Source of the DNA: Desulfamplus sp.
GTDB lineage: Bacteria; Desulfobacterota; Desulfobacteria; Desulfobacterales; Desulfobacteraceae
Length of the DNA stretch: 64,000 nucleotides
Direction of reading: 5' to 3'
NCBI GenBank assembly: GCA_015232455.1
Contig: JADFZQ010000017.1
Location: 1-64,000 of the forward strand
Below are positions 8,101 to 14,879 of this stretch, in pieces. Within the stretch, counting starts at the first letter, position 1, and the number at the start of each line of letters is the position of its first letter. The position numbers and the translations under genes are program-made. A model generated the notes under the pieces. That model made no database searches. It worked only from the letters and a program-made list of their open reading frames with translations, and was not told the origin of the DNA.

Positions 8101-8533
8101 GGTTGACCACAATTACAGGTATCCACATCTTTGTATCAACATAAAAAAAGAGCGGATCGTCCACTCCTTCTGGCAGTTGATTCTTGATATTCAATACGCG
8201 AAATCTAAGTTCATCGTAGAGGGTTTCGTAGTCTGTATCATCTAAAAATTTAACCTCAACCGTTGATGCGTTACGCCGAGAACGGGACTGGATATATTCA
8301 ACATTTTCAAGACCATCTAACGCATCTTCAATCTCATTGGTTACTAAATTTTCCACATCATCAGCAGAAGCACCATAATATATTGTTGTGATAAAGACTT
8401 TTCCCATATCAACAGGCGGCATATTTTCAACAGGCGTTGTTAAAAGGCTGAATACTCCGGCAACTGTTAAGATAATAAAGATAACATTAATAAATACAGT
8501 CTGTTTAAGTGTAAAACGGACAAAGGATTTCAT
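5192..8533 (-). CDS. RND-family efflux pump, inner membrane subunit
   Basis: Proton-driven exporter of the AcrB/HAE superfamily, about 1113 residues. The start at 8533 is favoured by AAGGAATAACCCC just before ATG and by the opening MKSFVRFTLKQTVFINVIF, which begins the first membrane helix. Helix 4 carries VSGIIVDDAIIIVEN with the aspartate pair at about residues 402-403, matching the AcrB proton-relay pair. Helix 10 has GLAGVAVNDAIVLIDF. A hydrophilic insertion follows helix 6 (around DEAVTIKTDVLEKK), and the periplasmic loops are somewhat long. The gene starts four bases after the adaptor stop, so it is cotranscribed. Confidence 0.95.
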   Translation of the reverse strand: MKSFVRFTLKQTVFINVIFIILTVAGVFSLLTTPVENMPPVDMGKVFITTIYYGASADDVENLVTNEIEDALDGLENVEYIQSRSRRNASTVEVKFLDDTDYETLYDELRFRVLNIKNQLPEGVDDPLFFYVDTKMWIPVIVVNLIGELENRTLKLLADELKSNLIKIDGVQSVDISGEYEKEFHVNIDPVKLRDIGVSFNEVANAIKSYNTRIPTGRFKKGNQNMMLDTGSTLDSQEEVLDVVVRKDGDGNFIHVRDLTTSSGVRHRDPDTIPSVNGISTIKLLVQKEDSGNSVTIAERVKEMVKSYEEKHKTDGLSIITTYDSTVEINESVNTLGGNLILGMILVTLILWVTLGFRNAMLTAIGIPFSFLVTLIIVKYSGQSINTISLFSFVLVSGIIVDDAIIIVENVYRHFEMGKTLHDSVVDGASEVILPVSSSALTTILAFLPMLIMTGTTGDFFSVIPKAVTFALCASLTEAVFCLPIHIIDWGPKRDEAVTIKTDVLEKKLIEKDLSENNIENLKNNSIRANLFSLMWKIYNSILAFLLNHKITGIFLVTALFLVSLAMMLLSVTGLVPLIKVKFFEDSYLRYHIAFKMPPGISVEGTDKVIRDMSNYLLSFGKDEVGSVNGVAGMMETKDYEQHRSQHYGNIVVEMPSQEDMNLPDVKDNDVNAYLDIVRDRLAKFAEIHHKEWGGRPVMDVFGENTGPPVGKAVNIRISAGTIEEAQLLSDKMLEYLKKDPSFADLVNLDDNRADNQTVVRHTVDQKKALVYGLDTRMATGLIAGTLNGMSGGNFRVDGEEIPILVRLARVEDNSEKSINPTSKLIDAKEQNISTISSSEQYIKKSGITAPTDILEVPIIEHSSTPIYIGDIATANYVQEPDIRNRYNGKPTLTITADIKEGSKLSAGRVTVLASDYFEKIAPMYPGVTLNFGGEFESTSRAYKSLMFAFLIAVMGIYLVLSSQFNDYLQPLIILSAIPFAFIGVVFGMFFTRSVFTIGSFLAVVGLAGVAVNDAIVLIDFMNQERKRGLSLREAVISASKARMRPVLITTFTTILGMLPMVIGIPQKSVAWAPMATAFVTGLSSATTLILLFVPVEYEITEKIKAWVTSRFI

Positions 8534-8537
8534 GGGG

Positions 8538-9713
8538 TTATTCCTTTTTAGCAGGCGGTTCAATCAATATCATATTTGGCAAAAGGTCGGGCTGCTCTGC
8601 AACTATTAGATATTCACCAGCTTTATCGAGAATATTTATACTCAATGGCTCTGTCTTTCCCTTTACATAGATTTTTGGATTTTCATACCGATTTTGAACA
8701 GCTTTTGCAGGAATTTTTAACCCTTCTGTTTTAACAGAAAGCGGTAAAATAAAGCTCAAACCTCCACGATGTTCAAAATCTGAACCGTTACCACCTTCAA
8801 TTTGGTTATTATCTGCAATTGGGTTATCCTTCTCTTTTGGCTTACTTTTTTCACTATTGTGGTTAATCAAGAGTTTTATCTCTGTTTTACGAGTCTGTTC
8901 GTTAAAGTCCGGGTTAATATAATAGATTGAAGCCTTAACTGTTTGGTTATCAAGTGCTGCCTTAAAAGTTCTGCCCAATCCTTTTATAGCATCAAGTTCT
9001 TCATTAGATAGAGAAAGTGGCACAACAAGCTCTCTAAAATCATGAATGACACCAATAGGAATACCAGCCTGAATCATCTCTCCAGCTTCAACTTTTTTAG
9101 CTGTAACTATCCAGCCAGCATTACCCCAAATAGTGTGCCTTTTTTTTCTCTCTATCAACTGATTTAAGCTCACATCAAGAGTCTCTTCTGACTGTTTAAC
9201 TGTTTCTCTTTCTAAAACCGCCTGTTCCAACTCTTGAGAAGCAGCATCACGGATAACTTCAGTTGCTCTTCCTTTTGTAAAAAGCTCCTCTTTGCGTCTA
9301 AACTCTTTTCGTAAGTATGCAATTCGAGAATCTATCTGTTTTAATTGGGTTTTTATCTTCGAAATGGCAATTTTAGTGCTTTGAATTTCAAAATCAACAA
9401 ATGTGGTGTCAATTTCAGCAAATGGGGCAAAGTTATTGTTAGATTCTAATTTTGGAGCAGCTTTTATAGTATCTCCAATCTCATAGTTCACTTTAACAAC
9501 TCTGCCGTTCACTTCAGATGAAATAGTAGCTGACTTTATGCTTCTTGTATAACCTCTGATTTCAACCTCTTTGGTTGCATTCTCAACTTGCCACTCTTGT
9601 TCAAGTGCAATTGCTTCTGATGTAACTGTAAAAGGTGAAAGGGCTATTGATAGGAAAGATACTATTATAAGGTATGGTTTTATAGCGTTTCTAATAGATA
9701 TGATGCTTTTCAT
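8538..9713 (-). CDS. RND efflux periplasmic adaptor (membrane fusion protein)
   Basis: HlyD/AcrA-type adaptor linking the pump to the outer-membrane channel. The start at 9713 uses GGAGGG upstream and gives a signal-like helix (IKPYLIIVSFLSIALSPF). The alternative ATG at 9734 overlaps that ribosome site. A barrel-sandwich half (VNGRVVKVNYEIGDTIK, about residues 52-68) precedes a long helical hairpin (about 95-180) and a return lipoyl half (GWIVTAKKVEAGEMIQAG). A low-complexity acidic/basic linker (KSKPKEKDNPIADNNQ) interrupts the beta-barrel region. First gene of the operon adaptor-pump-channel. No regulator gene is adjacent. Confidence 0.9.
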   Translation of the reverse strand: MKSIISIRNAIKPYLIIVSFLSIALSPFTVTSEAIALEQEWQVENATKEVEIRGYTRSIKSATISSEVNGRVVKVNYEIGDTIKAAPKLESNNNFAPFAEIDTTFVDFEIQSTKIAISKIKTQLKQIDSRIAYLRKEFRRKEELFTKGRATEVIRDAASQELEQAVLERETVKQSEETLDVSLNQLIERKKRHTIWGNAGWIVTAKKVEAGEMIQAGIPIGVIHDFRELVVPLSLSNEELDAIKGLGRTFKAALDNQTVKASIYYINPDFNEQTRKTEIKLLINHNSEKSKPKEKDNPIADNNQIEGGNGSDFEHRGGLSFILPLSVKTEGLKIPAKAVQNRYENPKIYVKGKTEPLSINILDKAGEYLIVAEQPDLLPNMILIEPPAKKE

Positions 9714-9775
9714 ATATAATGTTTTACCCTCCATTTAATCTGTTTAAGGGCTTTGCATAACACATCTATTTTTGG

Positions 9776-9803
9776 TTGACAAACAAGAATTTATTGTTAA
9801 TGC
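9776..9803 (+). promoter_or_regulatory. candidate sigma-70-type promoter
   Basis: A perfect TTGACA (9776-9781) is followed after 16 bases by TAATGC (9798-9803). It lies in the divergent gap between the efflux operon and the solute-binding protein genes, about 90 bases before the ATG at 9893. It is a visual match only. Confidence 0.35.
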
Positions 9804-9892
9804 TCGTAAACACAATTCATACATCAATAGGTATGTCGCCTTAAAGTGTATGAATAAGTTAGAATTATTAATAATTAATAAGGAGAAGCAGT

Positions 9893-10651
9893 ATGAAAAA
9901 AGTGAACTTGATTAGCATTGTTGTTGCCATTATTTTGCAATGCTCAGCAGTAGTTTGTATTGCAGGAGAAAAAATTGTTCTGGTAACTGGTGAGTGGGCA
10001 CCTTACACATCTGAAAAAATGAAAGGTCAGGGTTTTTTCACTGAAGTTGTATCTGCTGTTTTCAAAGAAGCTGGACTTGAAGTTGAGTATAAATTTTATC
10101 CATGGTTGAGATGTGAGGATATGATTCAAAAAGGTAAGGCATACGCAGCATTTCCTTATATGATTAATGATGAGAGAAAAAAGATATATGATTTTAGTGA
10201 GCCTTTAGCTAAATCAACAGGCAGATTATTTTATCTAAAAAGCAACGTGAAATCAGAGGTTGTTTGGGAGAAATATGAAGACCTCAAGAAATATAAAGTA
10301 GGTGGAACTGCGGGCTACTGGTATGAAAAACCCTTTGCAGATGCTGGAGTCAAACTTGATTTGGCTGTCAGTGATGAGCTTGGTATGAAGAAACTTCATG
10401 GCGGTAGGTTTGATCTTCTTGCTACTGATGAGTTAGTGGGCTGGGATTTAGTAAACACATTTTTTTCCACAGATAAACATAACTTTGCTGTTGTAAAAAA
10501 GCCTCTTAACAATGATAATCTTCGATTAATGGTCTCTCGCACTTATCCAGATTCTCAAGCTATTACAAAAAAAGTTAATGAAGCACTGCAAAGGATAAAA
10601 GATAAAGGGATTTATTCAAAGATTCTTAAAAAATATAATATCAGCGAATAA
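9893..10651 (+). CDS. family-3 periplasmic solute-binding protein
   Basis: A 252-residue protein with a signal peptide (KKVNLISIVVAIILQCSAVV, cut near CIAGEK). It then has the two-lobed SBP_bac_3 pattern: VLVTGEWAPYTSEKMKGQGF, FYPWLRCEDMIQKGKAYAAF and LGMKKLHGGRFDLLATDE. Family members bind amino acids or other small polar ligands in the periplasm. The segments GQGFFTEV and YPWLRCEDM are typical of a subgroup often found without permease genes. A good ribosome site (AAGGAG) precedes the ATG. The next two genes are paralogues and no ABC permease is nearby. The protein may feed a distant transporter or act as a sensory receptor. Ligand unknown. Confidence 0.88.
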   Translation: MKKVNLISIVVAIILQCSAVVCIAGEKIVLVTGEWAPYTSEKMKGQGFFTEVVSAVFKEAGLEVEYKFYPWLRCEDMIQKGKAYAAFPYMINDERKKIYDFSEPLAKSTGRLFYLKSNVKSEVVWEKYEDLKKYKVGGTAGYWYEKPFADAGVKLDLAVSDELGMKKLHGGRFDLLATDELVGWDLVNTFFSTDKHNFAVVKKPLNNDNLRLMVSRTYPDSQAITKKVNEALQRIKDKGIYSKILKKYNISE

Positions 10652-10703
10652 ATCTAATACCGAGTGCTATTTAACTTAATCAGATATTAAAGGGAGGGGG
10701 GGG

Positions 10704-11444
10704 ATGTCCCAAAAAATATTGATTATAGCATTAATAGTGTTTCTACCCATAGTTACTATAGCGGAGCAGAAAAAAATTGTCATTTCAGGGACTGATTGGG
10801 AGCCATACACGGGTTCAAACTTGCCAGAAAATGGTTTCTTTACAGAAATAGCAGTGAACTCTCTTGAAAAAACAGGATATAATGTCGAAATTAAGATTGT
10901 TCCATGGAAAAGAGCTCTTGAGACAACTAAATTGGGTAATAGTGATGGGCTTTTAGGCGCATCATTTACAGAAGAGAGAACTCAGTTTTTTCACTATCCC
11001 AAATATTACTGGGAAAGTGCTTCTCATTTTTTTATGAAAAGAGGAAAACAAAAGACCTTTACCACTATTGAGGGATTATGTCCTGCAACCATAGGTATTC
11101 TTGCGGGGTCATTTTATGAAGAGAGGTTTAAAAAAATTGAATGTATCAAACTTGATTCAGCACCTGCTGTTAATCTAAATATCAAAAAGTTAATTGGTGG
11201 AAGATTTGATTATCTTATTGAATCAAAAGATTCAGTAAATTATATAATGAAAAAAGAGTTTCCAAATGATATTGATTCAATTCAATCGTTATTACCTCCT
11301 TATGAAATAGATCGCATTTTTTTGGTTTTCTCAAAAAAAAACCCTAACTATCAACAAATTTCAGATGATTTTGATAAAGGTGTAAAAATGATTCAAGATG
11401 CTGGATTATATGAAGAAATATTAAAAAAACATGGTATCCACTAA
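10704..11444 (+). CDS. family-3 periplasmic solute-binding protein
   Basis: A 246-residue paralogue of the preceding gene: short signal peptide (about residues 1-20), then ISGTDWEPYTGSNLPENGFF, IVPWKRALETTKLGNSDGLL and IKKLIGGRFDYLIES. The ribosome site is an unusual run of seven guanines in AGGGAGGGGGGG, directly before ATG. It lies 52 bases after the upstream gene. Ligand-pocket positions differ from its neighbours (WEPY in place of WAPY), so the three proteins may bind different ligands. No permease is present in the cluster. Confidence 0.88.
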   Translation: MSQKILIIALIVFLPIVTIAEQKKIVISGTDWEPYTGSNLPENGFFTEIAVNSLEKTGYNVEIKIVPWKRALETTKLGNSDGLLGASFTEERTQFFHYPKYYWESASHFFMKRGKQKTFTTIEGLCPATIGILAGSFYEERFKKIECIKLDSAPAVNLNIKKLIGGRFDYLIESKDSVNYIMKKEFPNDIDSIQSLLPPYEIDRIFLVFSKKNPNYQQISDDFDKGVKMIQDAGLYEEILKKHGIH

Positions 11445-11496
11445 GAAATGAGAATTTAATTAATCCCTAAAAGTCTAATCGCAAAAAAAAACTGAT

Positions 11497-11526
11497 AGTA
11501 GAGATGCACGGCCGTGCATCTCTACT
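11497..11526. repeat. dispersed GTAGAGAC-type palindrome (perfect copy)
   Basis: A perfect 30-bp palindrome with 15-base arms AGTAGAGATGCACGG and their exact complement. It lies between two solute-binding protein genes, 36 bases before the ATG at 11562. It is the most symmetrical of the five copies in the window. Confidence 0.85.
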
Positions 11527-11561
11527 TTTATAAAAAACCAAAAAAGCATAGGAGAATTATT

Positions 11562-12335
11562 ATGAAAAAAGTGAGTATGTTTATTGTTTGTATGATTATG
11601 CTATCTGCAACTTTATCTGCAACAATATTTAAAGCACCTTGTTTAGCAGATGAAAAGGTAATTCAAGCAGCAGCAGACCCATATCCACCCTTTGTTGATC
11701 CAGAAGATCCAAAAGAGGGGCTTTCTCTTGTAATTATCCGGGCAGCATACAAGACTCAAGGATACACTGTTAAAATGGAATATGTGCCTTGGGCAAGAGC
11801 AGAAGCTCTTACAATTCAGGGAAAATATGACATTCTTCCAGATGTATGGATGAATGAAGATAATAAAAAATCTATGCTATTTAGCGAACCTTATGCAGTT
11901 AATACAGTAAAATTCATAAAAAGAGCGGATGACCCTTTTGAGTATAACGGACTTGAAAGCCTTAAAGGAAAAAAGGTTGGAACAGTAAGAGCTTATAATT
12001 ATAGTGATGAATTTCAAGCATCAAAAGATTTCATACGTGAAGATGTTGCTGATGTTATGACAAATATCAAAAAACTTATTGCCAAAAGAGTCGATCTTAC
12101 ACTGGAAGATGATATTGTAGCCAGAGTAATTATTGCAAAAGTTGACCCATCTATGCTTCAAAAGATCAAATTTACAGAAAACTCTATTACAAGCAATAAT
12201 TTATATGTCTCATCAGGTATTGCAAATCCTCGACATAAAGAAATTATTGAAGCCTTTAACAAAGGGCTGGCAGAGATCAAGGCAAACGGCGAATTTAATA
12301 AAATTTTTGAAAGTTATGGAATAAAAACCAACTAA
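11562..12335 (+). CDS. family-3 periplasmic solute-binding protein
   Basis: Third tandem paralogue, 257 residues from the ATG at 11562. That start is favoured by AGGAGAATTATT upstream and a clean signal peptide (KKVSMFIVCMIMLSATLSA). Starting at 11514 would run through the palindrome. The mature protein has AAADPYPPFVDPEDPKEGLS, YVPWARAEALTIQGKYDILP and SLKGKKVGTVRAYNYSDEF. The D-Y-PPFV pocket differs from the W-xPY of the two upstream proteins. It is followed by a strong palindrome and then a lipoprotein gene. Binding of a polar organic solute is inferred; the ligand is unknown. Confidence 0.88.
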   Translation: MKKVSMFIVCMIMLSATLSATIFKAPCLADEKVIQAAADPYPPFVDPEDPKEGLSLVIIRAAYKTQGYTVKMEYVPWARAEALTIQGKYDILPDVWMNEDNKKSMLFSEPYAVNTVKFIKRADDPFEYNGLESLKGKKVGTVRAYNYSDEFQASKDFIREDVADVMTNIKKLIAKRVDLTLEDDIVARVIIAKVDPSMLQKIKFTENSITSNNLYVSSGIANPRHKEIIEAFNKGLAEIKANGEFNKIFESYGIKTN

Positions 12336-12378
12336 TTTATTAAAGGGGTCTTTGGGTAAAAATTTTATAATTGAATTA

Positions 12379-12411
12379 AGATTTGACAACTTTTTAAAAG
12401 TTGTCAAATCT
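12379..12411. repeat. dispersed GATTTGACAAC-type palindrome (perfect copy)
   Basis: Perfect 16-base arms, AGATTTGACAACTTTT and its complement, surround a single T. Related palindromes lie at 21813, 29214 and, more loosely, 30581, all intergenic. A 3' T-tract is lacking, so I call it a dispersed repeat that may also stop transcription. Confidence 0.8.
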
Positions 12412-12466
12412 AATTACATCACCAAATTACCTATTTGACTATAAACTACCATTTAAGGAAGCAACT

Positions 12467-12670
12467 ATGAGGGTTTTATCCATTTTATTTATCCTATTTT
12501 GCCTTACAATAGGTTGCACAAGCAGAGGGTGGTATGACGGTATGCAGCAATCAGCAAGTAAAGAGTGTGAAAAGTATCCCTATCAAAGTTTAGAGTATGA
12601 AAAATGTATTGATAATGCAAACATCAGCTATGACCAGTATAATCAAGAGATTTCAGTTAAAAAAAACTGA
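12467..12670 (+). CDS. small lipoprotein
   Basis: A 67-residue protein starting at 12467 (AAGGAAGCAACT before ATG) with a type II signal peptide. The lipobox is LTIGC, and lipidation is expected at the cysteine near residue 17. The mature part has two further cysteines (SKECEKYPYQ and YEKCIDN) that could form a disulfide. It is predicted to sit as a lipid-anchored periplasmic protein. An in-frame ATG at 12401 is rejected because it lies in the palindrome. The family is not identified beyond a general likeness to short proteobacterial lipoproteins. Confidence 0.7.
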   Translation: MRVLSILFILFCLTIGCTSRGWYDGMQQSASKECEKYPYQSLEYEKCIDNANISYDQYNQEISVKKN

Positions 12671-12727
12671 TGAGTTAAAAATGGATTAAATGAGGAGGTT
12701 GGCAGGATACTCTGCTCAAAATTTAAT

Positions 12728-14863
12728 ATGGCAAATAACATATATATCACAGCAACAGGACCAAGAAGTGGTAAAACAGTTATAACACTTGGGGTTATGG
12801 AGCTTCTTTTAAGAAAGATGAATAAAGTTGGATTTTTCCGTCCAATTGTCCATGAAAGTGATGATGTTGATAAAGATATTGCCTTAATATCAACATATTT
12901 TGATCTTAAAATTCCAATTAATCAGATGTATGGATTTACAACTGAAGAGGCAACTGAACTTGCATCTCGTGGAAGACAGGGAGAGGTTATTGAGGGGATT
13001 ATAAATAAATATAATCAACTTAAAGAAAAGTGCGACTTTGTTGTGTGTGAAGGGACAGATTCAATGAGTGCCTCTGCATCATTTGAATTTGATATTAATG
13101 CTGAGATAAGTAAAAACCTCTCAAGCTCAGTGTTGCTTGTTGCAAGCGGGCAACGCAAAACAGTTGATGAGACTGTTCAATCTATTGAAACTGCATTGGC
13201 TTCTTTAAAAAGGAGAAAAGGCAGGTGTATTGGAATTATAATCACAAGAACTGATTCATTAAGCGGTAAAGAGATTATAAAGCGTATTTCAGAAGCTCAT
13301 CGTCTTGGAGAGGCTCAAAGTGAAGATGATTTTCTTTTATACGCAATACCTGAGGATAATTCACTTCGCCGCCCAACAATTATTGAGATTGTTAAAGAGC
13401 TTGATGGCACTGTTCTTTGGGGCAAAAATCACCTTAACCGCCATGTTCACAATTTTAATGTTGCTGCAATGCAGTTAAGGAATCTGCTGCCAAGAATTGA
13501 GCATGGTGATTTAATTATAACACCAGGTGATAGAGCTGACGTTATTGTTGCCTGTCTTGCATCTGTCTCATCAACCTCTCGCAAGAACATTGCAGGACTT
13601 CTCTTAACTGGCGGATTAGTTCCATGCCCTGCTATATCAGAACTTATAAATGGATTCCCAGATGTTCCGCCAATAGTAAGTGTTCAAGATAACACCTTTC
13701 CAGCGGCTACAAAAGTGAACTCTATTCAAGCTGGCATTTCCCCATTTGATAAACGTAAAATTACAAGAATCCTTGCCGCATTTGAAAAACATGTAAATAC
13801 AAAAAAACTCTCCCAGATAGTTATAAAAACTAAGACAACAATCAGAACACCCAAGATGTTTGAACTTGAATTGGTACAAAGAGCAAGAGAAAATCGCCAG
13901 CATATTGTCCTTCCAGAGGGAGAAGAAGATAGAATTTTGCGTGCTGCTGAAATTCTAATTAGACGTGAAGTTGTTGATATTACACTTCTTGGTAATCAAG
14001 ATAGAATTTATAAAAAAATAAAAAATTTAGGTCTTCGTATGGACTCTGTTAATATTATTGATCCACCTAAATCTGAATTTTTTGAAGAGTATATCCAGAG
14101 CTACTACGCTTTAAGGGAACATAAAGGTATAACTCCAGAATATGCCCACGATATGATGAAAGCAGTAAATGAATATGCAACAATGATGGTTTTTGCAGGT
14201 CATGCTGATGGAATGGTATCAGGTTCGGTTCACAGCACAGCAGCCACAATAAGACCAGCTTTGCAGATTTTAAGCACAAAGCCTGACTGTTCAATAGTCT
14301 CAAGCGTTATGTTTATGTGTCTTGAAGATCGGGTTCTGGTTTATGGTGATTGTGCCATAAATCCAGACCCAAATGCTAAAGAGCTTGCTGAAATCGCAAT
14401 AAGTTCAGCTCAGACCGCCCTTGTATTTGGAGTTGAGCCAGTTGTGGCAATGCTCTCTTATTCAACAGGAGCATCAGGCACAGGGGAGGGGGTTGACAAA
14501 GTGCGTCAAGCTACAGAGATAGCTATTCAAAAAGCCGCAAAGATTTTACCCAATCTTAAAATTGAGGGACCAATTCAATATGATGCAGCAGTTGATGCTT
14601 CAGTTGCAAAGACCAAACTTCCTAACAGCGAAGTTGCAGGGGCAGCCACTGTATTTATCTTTCCTGATCTTAATACTGGAAATAACACCTACAAAGCTGT
14701 TCAGCGTTCGTCAGGTGCGGTTGCAGTGGGTCCAGTGCTTCAAGGTCTTCGTTATCCTGTAAATGATTTGAGTCGTGGCTGCACAGTTACAGATATTGTG
14801 AATACAGTTGCAATTACAGCGATACAGGCACAGTCTCAAAAAGGTGTTAGGTATGATGATTAA
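12728..14863 (+). CDS. pta: phosphate acetyltransferase, long form
   Basis: Converts acetyl-CoA and phosphate to acetyl phosphate and CoA. At 711 residues it matches the three-domain form typified by E. coli Pta. There is an N-terminal BioD-like P-loop domain (TATGPRSGKT, residues 7-16), a DRTGG-type middle domain (about 220-340), and the C-terminal catalytic PTA/PTB domain (about 385-705). The last contains VLPEGEEDRILRAAE, ADGMVSGSVHSTAAT and SYSTGASGTGEG. An acetate kinase gene is not adjacent. In anaerobes this enzyme links acetyl-CoA to ATP formation or acetate activation. Only a weak ribosome site precedes the ATG; an AGGAGG lies too far upstream (about 12692). Confidence 0.95.
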   Translation: MANNIYITATGPRSGKTVITLGVMELLLRKMNKVGFFRPIVHESDDVDKDIALISTYFDLKIPINQMYGFTTEEATELASRGRQGEVIEGIINKYNQLKEKCDFVVCEGTDSMSASASFEFDINAEISKNLSSSVLLVASGQRKTVDETVQSIETALASLKRRKGRCIGIIITRTDSLSGKEIIKRISEAHRLGEAQSEDDFLLYAIPEDNSLRRPTIIEIVKELDGTVLWGKNHLNRHVHNFNVAAMQLRNLLPRIEHGDLIITPGDRADVIVACLASVSSTSRKNIAGLLLTGGLVPCPAISELINGFPDVPPIVSVQDNTFPAATKVNSIQAGISPFDKRKITRILAAFEKHVNTKKLSQIVIKTKTTIRTPKMFELELVQRARENRQHIVLPEGEEDRILRAAEILIRREVVDITLLGNQDRIYKKIKNLGLRMDSVNIIDPPKSEFFEEYIQSYYALREHKGITPEYAHDMMKAVNEYATMMVFAGHADGMVSGSVHSTAATIRPALQILSTKPDCSIVSSVMFMCLEDRVLVYGDCAINPDPNAKELAEIAISSAQTALVFGVEPVVAMLSYSTGASGTGEGVDKVRQATEIAIQKAAKILPNLKIEGPIQYDAAVDASVAKTKLPNSEVAGAATVFIFPDLNTGNNTYKAVQRSSGAVAVGPVLQGLRYPVNDLSRGCTVTDIVNTVAITAIQAQSQKGVRYDD

Positions 14864-14879
14864 CTGGAAATAAAAGACA

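Noticed and set aside
12700-12725. Sigma-54-like TTGGCAG...TCTGCT before pta
   Set aside because: The GG and GC elements are 11 bases apart instead of 10 and the -12 part is poor.
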